A DNA stretch of 50,571 bases from Sphingobacteriia bacterium (GTDB lineage: Bacteria > Bacteroidota > Bacteroidia > J057 > RFSG01), in assembly GCA_009924095.1 (NCBI GenBank), contig RFSG01000006.1, positions 1-50,571 of the forward strand, given 5' to 3'. The position numbers and the translations under genes were made by a program. The notes beneath the pieces were generated by a model. That model was not told the origin of the DNA and ran no database searches. It saw only the letters and a program-made list of their open reading frames with translations. Below are positions 27,668 through 37,008 of this stretch, piece by piece (position 1 is the stretch's first letter; each line of letters opens with the position of its first letter).

Positions 27668-28569
27668 TATTTATTGAATACTCGATTATAAATCCCCAAA
27701 TTTGAAGGATCTACTTCTGACATAATATTTAACATTTGCCGCTTTTGTTCATCGGAAGCACTTTTAAAGATATCGGCGATTTCAATTTTTTTAGTGTCGC
27801 AAAAGATCCGAATAATATATGCCTGCGGGTTTTGTTTGTAAAATTTTTGCAAAACGATTAAAGACTCGAGTACAGCTTTTCTTCCATCCTCAAGTTTTTC
27901 TGACATTTGATCCAATCCTTTTCGATGAAAATCATAATTTATTTTACGAACATCTTTTAAGGTATTGTTGATCATATTTTCTAATAACCAATAACGAGTT
28001 CGGGTTCCATCTGAGAAATTCCATCCTTTTTGTTGTGCACTGGCAGCAGCATTTTGAATATTTTGAGCCCGAATAAAAAATGGTGAACCTCCAGAGAGAG
28101 CATAACTATCATAATCAAAACCCAAAATCATCAACATATAAAAATTAACTAGAGAGGTTAAGTTTGAAGTGTAAGCATTTTCTGAATACTCTAGTGCTTG
28201 TTGAGGTAAATACTTAAAAGCTAAATCTTGATCATTGAAAGTTAACAAAAGCGATTCATAACTAGAATTATAAACCGGTCTGAAAGATTGAACTTGCAAG
28301 GTTCCGGTAAATTCATCCAGTGCAGGTCGGTTAGTGATAATAAAAGTTAACGTTCCATGGATACGTTCTTCAGCTTTAAAAGCATCTTCGGTCCAGCGAC
28401 GATTGTTGATGTATTGGGTTAAATCTTGTTCTAATTGTTTTAATACGGATTGATCCCCAGACAACCCGGGGGCAGCTTGAACCGAAACTCGGATATCTAA
28501 TTCTTGCGCGGATAAGAGACTGAATCCCCATCCGAAAAGAAAAACAGAAATTATAATAAAGTATCGCAT
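27667..28569 (-). CDS. porD: DUF4835 family protein (PorD-like, T9SS-associated)
   Basis: This 300-residue secreted protein has a signal peptide (about 1-21, ending LLSAQ) and the features of DUF4835: AQELDIRVSVQAAPGLSGDQ at the N-terminus, INNRRWTEDAF, RPVYNSSYESLLLTFNDQD, and DYDSYALSGGSPFF. The family is nearly confined to Bacteroidota; from memory the Porphyromonas homologue is named PorD and linked to type IX secretion, which fits the T9SS cargo in this window. It overlaps the coaBC stop by 19 bases and touches the next small gene by one. Its exact role in secretion is not established by the sequence. Confidence 0.85.
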   Translation of the reverse strand: MRYFIIISVFLFGWGFSLLSAQELDIRVSVQAAPGLSGDQSVLKQLEQDLTQYINNRRWTEDAFKAEERIHGTLTFIITNRPALDEFTGTLQVQSFRPVYNSSYESLLLTFNDQDLAFKYLPQQALEYSENAYTSNLTSLVNFYMLMILGFDYDSYALSGGSPFFIRAQNIQNAAASAQQKGWNFSDGTRTRYWLLENMINNTLKDVRKINYDFHRKGLDQMSEKLEDGRKAVLESLIVLQKFYKQNPQAYIIRIFCDTKKIEIADIFKSASDEQKRQMLNIMSEVDPSNLGIYNRVFNK

Positions 28570-29741
28570 GCTTGAAGGATAAGCTGGGCAATTTCTTTTT
28601 TTGAAACGTAAGGAGTAGCTGATACCCTACCGTCTTTAAAAAACAAAGTAACTTTATGTTGATTTGTACCGAAGCCCACCCCAGGATCATTAAGGGAATT
28701 CATCACAATCAAATCCAGGTTTTTGGACGCTAATTTTTGTTTGGCATAATCTTCTTCCTGTTGAGTTTCCAAGGCAAACCCAACAACTTTTTGATTCGGT
28801 TGTTTTAACTCTCCGATGGTTTTTAATATGTCTGGATTCTGCACCAACTCTAGGATTGGATTTGTATTGGCTTTTTTAATTTTTTGATTAGCCACTTCAG
28901 CGGGTCTGAAATCAGCAACTGCGGCAGCCATTATCGTAATTTCTTGATTGGGGAAATGGGTAAGCACTTCAACTAACATTTGTTGCGCACTTTCTACCTG
29001 AATACCTTTTACATTAGAAGGGAAGGGTAATGCTACTGGGCCTGAAATCAAGGTGACATTGGCTCCTTTTTGGGCGGCTGCTTCGGCAATGCTATAACCC
29101 ATTTTGCCAGAGGAGAAATTACCAATATATCGAACAGGATCGAGCCTTTCAAAGGTTGGGCCGGCTGTTACCAGTACATTTTTTCCTGTCCATAAACCTG
29201 GTTGTAAAAATTCTTGAACAGTTGCCCAAATTTGTTCAGGTTCTTGCATCCTGCCTTGCCCTTGTATTCCAGAAGCTAATTCTCCTGTATCCGTTGGCAA
29301 AACGATTACTCCTTGAGATTGAAGTTGTTGAAGATTTTGTTGAACAGCAGCGTGATGGTACATTTCATGATCCATCGCTGGAGCAACGATTACTTTTTTA
29401 CGAGAAGATAAGTAAACTGCATCCAATGCATTTTCGCATCTACCCGTCGCCATGCGAGCCAAAGTATCAGCAGTTGCAGGGGCGATGAGCAACAAATCAG
29501 CCCATTCGGCTAATTGTACATGTGCCGATTTTAGGTTTTCCCCATCTTCCCATAAATCGATAAAAACTGGGAATCCGGAAAGGGTACGAAAAGATAAAGC
29601 GCCAACAAATTTTGTAGCAGATGGGGTCATAACTACTTTAACCTCTGCCCCCGATTTTTGCAGTAAGCGAAGCAGATATAGGCTTTTATATGCGGCAATG
29701 CTGCCACTAACGCCCAAGATAATCCGGGTACCCGGCATCAT
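28551..29741 (-). CDS. coaBC: Bifunctional phosphopantothenoylcysteine synthetase/decarboxylase
   Basis: This 396-residue bifunctional enzyme of coenzyme A synthesis has an N-terminal CoaC flavoprotein that decarboxylates phosphopantothenoylcysteine and a C-terminal CoaB ligase that adds cysteine. The CoaC part (about 1-180) has ILGVSGSIAAYKSL, SAHVQLAEWADLLLIAPATA with the catalytic His, and APAMDHEMYHH. The CoaB part has LVTAGPTFERLDPVRYIGN and FSSGKMGYSIAEAA, then the dimer/nucleotide region ADFRPAEVANQKIKK. It starts 6 bases after the omega-like gene, and its end overlaps porD. Confidence 0.96.
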   Translation of the reverse strand: MMPGTRIILGVSGSIAAYKSLYLLRLLQKSGAEVKVVMTPSATKFVGALSFRTLSGFPVFIDLWEDGENLKSAHVQLAEWADLLLIAPATADTLARMATGRCENALDAVYLSSRKKVIVAPAMDHEMYHHAAVQQNLQQLQSQGVIVLPTDTGELASGIQGQGRMQEPEQIWATVQEFLQPGLWTGKNVLVTAGPTFERLDPVRYIGNFSSGKMGYSIAEAAAQKGANVTLISGPVALPFPSNVKGIQVESAQQMLVEVLTHFPNQEITIMAAAVADFRPAEVANQKIKKANTNPILELVQNPDILKTIGELKQPNQKVVGFALETQQEEDYAKQKLASKNLDLIVMNSLNDPGVGFGTNQHKVTLFFKDGRVSATPYVSKKEIAQLILQACDTLL

Positions 29742-29747
29742 ATTAAA

Positions 29748-30053
29748 TTATTCTGCGGCGTGTGGATCCCGGAAATATACGTTTCCGCTCATGAAATCTT
29801 CAATTGCTTGTTGCCCTGGTTTCATCTGACGCTCATAATAACGAGAGATTTCAATTTGTTCCCGATTCTCGGTAATCTCTTCTAAATTGTCACTTGCAGG
29901 TGCAAAATTAGCTAGTCTGGAGGCTAACTCTTCTTTCACATTGTTAGAAATCTGTTGCGCTCTCTTGCCAATGATAGCAATAGTTTTGTAAACATTACCG
30001 GTTGGAGCCGATAGTTCCGCTTGATTTAAAGGTAAAATACCTGGATTGTCCAT
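29748..30053 (-). CDS. rpoZ: RNA polymerase omega-like subunit
   Basis: This 101-residue protein fits the Bacteroidota form of the Rpb6/omega family, which helps fold and assemble the beta' subunit of RNA polymerase. The core TGNVYKTIAIIGKRAQQISNNVKEEL (about 16-42) corresponds to the omega helix region (N.ye.v.iiakRAr.i). The acidic middle (SDNLEEITENREQIE) and C-terminal YYERQMKPGQQAIEDF are typical of this clade. The location between bamD and coaBC is a conserved order in the phylum and supports the call. It starts 15 bases after bamD. Confidence 0.85.
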   Translation of the reverse strand: MDNPGILPLNQAELSAPTGNVYKTIAIIGKRAQQISNNVKEELASRLANFAPASDNLEEITENREQIEISRYYERQMKPGQQAIEDFMSGNVYFRDPHAAE

Positions 30054-30068
30054 TGTTTATTAAAATTA

Positions 30069-30908
30069 TCAGGGTTGTAAAGAAGGAGAAAGATACTCTT
30101 TTTGTAAGAACGAATTGGCTTTTCCAAACAAGTCCTCTGCCTCACGTGCATAAGAACTTTTGGGATAACGATCCAAAAATTTATTGTAATACGCTACCCC
30201 TTCGAGGTAACGTGTTTTTTGCCTTTCTTCAACACTCATATTTGCATATAAAATCGAAGATTTAAATTGTTTAAACTGGGCTTCTTCCCGGTATTTAGTA
30301 TCTGGATATTCATCAAATACCTGCCGAAAACATTCCACCGCAGCTTTGTGATAGCCAATTTTATGATACAAGTTGGCTTGTTCAAATGCCTTTTGAGCTA
30401 ATCTTTCTCTGAGTTCCCGCATTAATTTTTCTACTTCCTCTATCCGGGCACTTTGAGAATGTGTCTTTAAATAATATTGAAAATATTCAATTGCCTTACG
30501 CGTAGAGGTTTGATCTAAATACCAAGGATCGGAATCCTTATAAAAACAATAAGCAAATCGAAATTGAGCTTCTTCTGCTCTCCCGGAATTGGGAAACTGG
30601 GAAATAAATTCACCGTAATAAAACGAAGAAGTTAAATAATCCTTGAGTTCGTATTTACATTCAGAATATAGAAACAAAATATCTTCTGCTTTGGTGGTAC
30701 CTCGATACAAACCTATTAATTCTTCCAAAAGATAAGATGCTTTTTCGTACTCCTTTTTTTCCATTAAAATTCTGGCAGCCTTCTCTCTATCCTCCACATT
30801 CTTACTACGTGCCAGTCGATTAACTGGATTACATCCCGAAAATAATATCATCATTCCTGCGCATAATGCAGAAAGAATAAATAGAATTGTAGTGCCGGGA
30901 ATTCGCAT
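30069..30908 (-). CDS. bamD: Outer-membrane assembly lipoprotein BamD
   Basis: This lipoprotein of the BAM complex helps insert beta-barrel proteins. A lipoprotein signal ends in LFSGC, with the Cys to be lipidated. Tetratricopeptide repeats follow: YEKASYLLEELIGLYRG, SSFYYGEFISQFPNSGRAEEA, AVECFRQVFDEYPDTKYREEA, YYNKFLDRYPKSSYAREA. I use the ATG at 30908 (MRIPGTT) rather than the TTG at 30917, because that TTG lies within the promoter -7 box. The protein is then about 279 residues, slightly longer than E. coli BamD. It leads the operon that includes the omega subunit, coaBC, porD and recN. Confidence 0.93.
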   Translation of the reverse strand: MRIPGTTILFILSALCAGMMILFSGCNPVNRLARSKNVEDREKAARILMEKKEYEKASYLLEELIGLYRGTTKAEDILFLYSECKYELKDYLTSSFYYGEFISQFPNSGRAEEAQFRFAYCFYKDSDPWYLDQTSTRKAIEYFQYYLKTHSQSARIEEVEKLMRELRERLAQKAFEQANLYHKIGYHKAAVECFRQVFDEYPDTKYREEAQFKQFKSSILYANMSVEERQKTRYLEGVAYYNKFLDRYPKSSYAREAEDLFGKANSFLQKEYLSPSLQP

Positions 30909-30914
30909 AAAGAG

Positions 30915-30922
30915 CAAAAGTA
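30915..30922 (-). promoter_or_regulatory. -7 box adjoining the bamD start codon
   Basis: The minus strand reads TACTTTTG, a perfect TAnnTTTG match, 6 bases before the bamD ATG at 30908. Transcription would begin at or next to the start codon, so it decides the start and suggests a leaderless mRNA. Confidence 0.5.
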
Positions 30923-30980
30923 AGAAATAAACGAATCTATTGGGCGATATGGTATAGGTAGAATTATTCGGAATAGTTCT

Positions 30981-30988
30981 TAACTTTG
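30981..30988 (+). promoter_or_regulatory. -7 promoter element before the oxoamine synthase gene
   Basis: TAACTTTG is a perfect TAnnTTTG match, about 62 bases before the start at 31051. No convincing -33 TTTG is seen. Confidence 0.35.
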
Positions 30989-31050
30989 AATAAGGGTTTT
31001 TATTAATCCTAGATTAATATCATACAGGTTTCACCTTAAATTTTTTCACA

Positions 31051-32292
31051 TTGGATTTATTTGAAAAGATAGACCGTAACATGGGTGAGCTGGGAAAATA
31101 TGCCAGCCAAGGTCATGGATATTTCACCTTTCCTAAATTGGAGGGAGAAATTAATCCCCGAATGATGTTTAGAGGCAAAGAAGTATTATGCTGGTCTTTA
31201 AACAATTACTTGGGGTTAGCGAATCATCCTGAAGTTAGAAAAGTAGATGGGGAGGCTGCCCAAGCATGGGGTTTAGGCTATCCTATGGGATCCAGAATGC
31301 TTACTGGAAACTCGAATCTTCATGAAAAATTTGAAGACGAGGCTTCCAAATTTATGGGCAAAGAAGACACCTATTTACTCAACTTCGGGTACCAAGGAAT
31401 GTTATCGATTATTCAATCCATCACCGATCGAAAAGATGTGATTGTATACGACCAATTAGCGCATGCCTGTATTATTGATGGTATGATGTTAAGTTTGGCA
31501 AAACGTTTTGTGTATGCTCACAATGACATGACTCAATTTGAGGATAGATTACAAAAAGCAACCAGAATCGTTGAAAAAACGGGAGGGGGAATTTTAGTAA
31601 TCACCGAAGGAGTATTTGGGATGAAAGGTGATTTGGGTCGCCTAGATGAAATCGTAAAGTTTAAAGAAAAATATAAGTTTCGTTTATTTGTGGATGATGC
31701 CCATGGTTTTGGGGTGATGGGGGCTACAGGTAAAGGAACCCCTGAACATTTTGGAGTGATGGATCAAGTAGATATTATCTTCAATACGTTTGCTAAATCC
31801 ATGGCAATGATTGGCGCATTTGTTTCTGGAGAAGAAAAAGTAATCAAATATTTACGCTACAATCTCAGAAGCCAGATATACGCTAAAAGCATGCCTATGC
31901 CTTTGGTTGTGGGAGCTATCAAGCGGCTTGAATTACTCCAAAATGAACCTGCATTAAGAGAAAATCTTTGGAAAGTAGTTCACCATTTACAATCCGGATT
32001 GCGTAGTCGTGGGTTTGATATTGGCATTACCCAATCTCCAGTAACTCCAGTTTATTTGAAAGGAGGAACAGAAGAAGCTGCCAGATTGATTATTGATTTA
32101 AGAGAAAATCATAGAATCTTTGTTTCAGTGGTAACTTATCCTGTGGTAGAAAGAGGAGAATTGATGTTAAGAATTATCCCTACTGCTACTCACACAATTG
32201 AAGATGTGGATATTACATTGCAGGCTTTTGAAACGATCCGCGACAATATGCAAAAAGGAGTTTATTCCGGAAACTCAATTATAAATGTTTAA
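31051..32292 (+). CDS. Alpha-oxoamine synthase-type PLP enzyme (KBL/SPT-like)
   Basis: This 413-residue PLP enzyme joins an acyl thioester to an amino acid with decarboxylation. Motifs are LCWSLNNYLGLANHPEV, GSRMLTGNSNLHEKFE, the Asp/His of VDDAHGFGVMGATG, and the Schiff-base Lys of NTFAKSMAMIGAF. Compared with the BioF-like protein at 16320 it is longer and has an N-terminal extension (ASQGHGYFTFPKLEGE) seen in Bacteroidota relatives. Candidates are serine palmitoyltransferase (sphingolipids), the cysteate acyltransferase of sulfonolipid synthesis, or 2-amino-3-ketobutyrate ligase; the sequence alone does not decide. It starts with TTG at 31051, because residues DLFEKIDRN before the first ATG fit the family start. 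It precedes the Hc1 gene. Confidence 0.82.
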   Translation: MDLFEKIDRNMGELGKYASQGHGYFTFPKLEGEINPRMMFRGKEVLCWSLNNYLGLANHPEVRKVDGEAAQAWGLGYPMGSRMLTGNSNLHEKFEDEASKFMGKEDTYLLNFGYQGMLSIIQSITDRKDVIVYDQLAHACIIDGMMLSLAKRFVYAHNDMTQFEDRLQKATRIVEKTGGGILVITEGVFGMKGDLGRLDEIVKFKEKYKFRLFVDDAHGFGVMGATGKGTPEHFGVMDQVDIIFNTFAKSMAMIGAFVSGEEKVIKYLRYNLRSQIYAKSMPMPLVVGAIKRLELLQNEPALRENLWKVVHHLQSGLRSRGFDIGITQSPVTPVYLKGGTEEAARLIIDLRENHRIFVSVVTYPVVERGELMLRIIPTATHTIEDVDITLQAFETIRDNMQKGVYSGNSIINV

Positions 32293-32297
32293 CGTAT

Positions 32298-32327
32298 TTT
32301 GAAGATTGAAAATTTACTCCTACTTTG
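32298..32327 (+). promoter_or_regulatory. Promoter of the Hc1-like gene
   Basis: TTTG (32298-32301), 19 bases, then TACTTTG (32321-32327), which lacks one base of TAnnTTTG. The start codon is at 32381, preceded by AAGGAG at 32368-32373, an unusually strong ribosome-binding site for this phylum. Confidence 0.45.
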
Positions 32328-32380
32328 CTAGCGGTAAATCCCAACCTTCATCATTTCACAATTTAATAAGGAGATAAACC

Positions 32381-32566
32381 ATGGCCAAAAACACTTTCCC
32401 CGAACTACGGGCTCTCGTCATGTCCCTTGAAGAGGACTTCAACAAATTTTATGACAAGAATAACAATGCTGCCGGTACTCGCGTACGAAAAGGCATGCAA
32501 GAACTTAAGGATATGGCTCAGCAGATTCGTCTGCAAGTTCAAGATATCAAAAATCAAGAAAGCTAA
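32381..32566 (+). CDS. Histone H1-like protein Hc1, short Bacteroidota form
   Basis: This 61-residue protein corresponds to the N-terminal helical domain of the chlamydial Hc1 family. Its core is MSLEEDFNKFYDKNNNAAGT followed by RVRKGMQELKDMAQQIRLQV. It lacks the long Lys/Ala-rich tail of eukaryotic-like and chlamydial forms, as is usual for Bacteroidota homologues. It is probably a nucleoid-associated protein, although its DNA binding without the basic tail is not demonstrated here. It has its own promoter, a clear Shine-Dalgarno site and a very strong terminator directly downstream, so it is likely a highly expressed monocistronic gene. Confidence 0.9.
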   Translation: MAKNTFPELRALVMSLEEDFNKFYDKNNNAAGTRVRKGMQELKDMAQQIRLQVQDIKNQES

Positions 32567-32590
32567 TCTTTCGTTACTTGTTAATTATTT

Positions 32591-32618
32591 AAAGGACTCT
32601 ATTCCAATAGAGTCCTTT
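32591..32618. terminator. Strong terminator, shared by two convergent small genes
   Basis: AAAGGACTCTATT (32591-32603) pairs perfectly with AATAGAGTCCTTT (32606-32618), a 13-bp stem, followed on the plus strand by a T run. It terminates the Hc1 gene and may also end the 33-residue gene that stops at 32621 on the other strand. Confidence 0.92.
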
Positions 32619-32620
32619 TT

Positions 32621-32722
32621 TTATTGAGTGTACCAAATCAATACTACAATCCCAGTAGCCCAAAGCATTACCCCCAAACTGCAAATCAAGGCTTGTTTCC
32701 GAATCATTCCGCTGGTTTTCAT
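32621..32722 (-). CDS. 33-residue single-span membrane protein (small ORF)
   Basis: The minus strand has ATG at 32722 and a TAA ending at 32621. The product starts MKTSGMIRKQ and continues with a hydrophobic stretch of about 21 residues (ALICSLGVMLWATGIVVLIW) before the short end YTQ. A basic N-terminus followed by one membrane helix is the typical small membrane protein layout. Five bases upstream of the ATG lies AAGGAGG (minus strand, within 32726-32735), a full match to the anti-Shine-Dalgarno sequence, which is rare in Bacteroidota and strongly supports translation. The stop lies three bases from the 13-bp terminator stem. I do not recognise the family. It sits 178 bases downstream of dapA, so it probably has its own promoter, which I could not identify. 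Confidence 0.68.
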   Translation of the reverse strand: MKTSGMIRKQALICSLGVMLWATGIVVLIWYTQ

Positions 32723-32900
32723 ATTCTCCTCCTTTATAGTTATAACACCCTATCTGAGTATATATCTACATACGTAAAGTGGTTTCCATTTTGTTGGATG
32801 AAAACAAACAATTGATTACACCAAAATGAATTTATTTTCTTTACCGTAAGAGAACTGTTTCCCCCCTGAAACTATTCTAGAAGATGCCCAGTCCCTATCT

Positions 32901-33775
32901 TCAACTCAACCCTTTCCCCTTCTCAACAATAGCATCTTCCAATGCTTTACTCACCGGAACCAAAGGTAATCTTAGCACTGGGCGAATGATTCCTTTATTG
33001 GCTAAATGAGCTTTTATTCCTGCTGGATTTCCTTCCTTAAACAACAACTGCATCCATAAAAATAATTCATAGTGAAATTTACGGGCAGTTGAAAAATCAG
33101 AATTCAAAGCAGCTTGAATCATTTTAGAAAAATGCCCTGGAGCTCCATTCGCGGCTACAGAAATAACTCCTGAAAATCCACTGGCAATATGGGCTAAAGC
33201 CAAAGTATCATCCCCGGATAATAATAAAAAATCATCCGGACATTGGGCAGCTAATTCCATTCCTTGTTCAATGGAACCCGACGCTTCCTTTATTCCTATA
33301 ATGTTGGCATGTTCGGTCAATCGAATAACCGTAGCCGGCAATAAATTAACGCCTGTTCTTCCTGGAACATTATATAAAATAATAGGAACAGGACTAGCAT
33401 CTGCCAACAACATATAATGCTTATAAAGGCCTTCCTGAGAGGGTTTGTTGTAATACGGCGTAACGGATAAAAATGCATCTGGATTCCAGCGCTGAGAAAA
33501 AGCCTTAAGCTTATTCCCCACTTGCGTAGTATCATTTCCTCCACATCCGATGACTACTGGCAATCGCTTAGCGTTTACCTCTGTTACCGTTTGTAGGATG
33601 GTTTCTAATTCTGATTCTTGTAAAGTAGCCGTTTCGCCAGTGGTTCCTAATGGGACTAAAAAATCAACGCCACCCGCAATAACCCCTTCCACAATTTTAG
33701 ATAATGCAATTAAATCTAAACTTTGATCTTGTTGGAAAGGCGTAATGATTGCAACACCAGTTCCTTTTATTTTTT

Positions 33776-33779
<4 letters not shown>
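32901..33779 (-). CDS. dapA: 4-hydroxy-tetrahydrodipicolinate synthase
   Basis: This 292-residue TIM-barrel aldolase condenses pyruvate with aspartate semialdehyde, the first committed step to diaminopimelate and lysine. Visible are the N-terminal GTGVAIITPF, the substrate loop PLGTTGETATL with the two Thr, the catalytic Tyr in YNVPGRTGVN, the Schiff-base Lys in GIKEASGSIEQ, and DDTLALAHIASGFSGVISVAAN. It is the last gene of the ligA-DUF6913-dapA operon, overlapping the preceding stop by 4 bases (ATGA). Confidence 0.96.
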
Positions 33780-36417
<2,638 letters not shown>

Positions 36418-36445
36418 CTAAATTTACTTATCTAATCCAAAACTT

Positions 36446-36980
36446 ATGACTTTACAAAATTGGCAAATTGACCCTAGCCACACCGAAATTCAATTTAAGG
36501 CTAAACACCTTCATGATTACTGCCGTTTCTGGCACCTTTCAGGAATATACCGCTAAAATAACTACCGAAGGAGAAGATTTTTCAACTACTTATGTAGAAT
36601 TTGAAGCCCAAGTATCTTCTATCCAAACGCATAATGAACAAAGAGATCAACATTTAAAATCTGCTGATTTTTTTGACGTAGAAAATTGGCCCGTGCTACG
36701 ATTTGAAAGTGTTAGAATTATTCCGGAAAAAGACCAATTTTTAGTAGAAGGAAATTTAACCCTAAAAGGGATCAGTAAATTGATTCGTTTGGAAATGGAA
36801 ATTGGTGGCGTTGCAAATGACCCTTGGGGAAATCGGAAAGCAGAAATTACTTTATCAGGCAAAATTAATCGCAAGGATTTTGGCCTTACTTTTCATGTGC
36901 TTAATGAAGCTGGTAATTTATTGGTAAGTGATGATATAAAAATAATTTGTGAGGTTCAGTTAATTGCTGCCGCCGAATAA
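36446..36980 (+). CDS. YceI-like protein with apparent 1-base frameshift near its start
   Basis: YceI proteins are lipocalin-like barrels that bind isoprenoid or other lipids. From the ATG at 36446 the frame encodes NWQIDPSHTEIQFKAKHL, an excellent YceI N-terminus, and then falls out of frame. The next frame resumes immediately with MITAVSGTFQEYTAKI at 36513 and continues to the stop with NRKDFGLTFHVLNEAGN and VSDDIKI. Removing one base within 36509-36512 (CTTC) would join both parts into one ~177-residue protein. No signal peptide is visible, so it is the cytoplasmic form. As the sequence stands, only the C-terminal part (from 36513, or from the TTG at 36468) would be made, lacking the first strands. 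It is either a sequencing error or a recent mutation. Confidence 0.8.
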
Positions 36981-37008
36981 ATTATATCTTTAAATATAAT
37001 AAATAAAT

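Noticed and set aside
32624-32815. 63-residue plus-strand frame over the same DNA as the small membrane protein
   Set aside because: It has no ribosome site and begins immediately after the terminator; the minus strand frame is much better supported.
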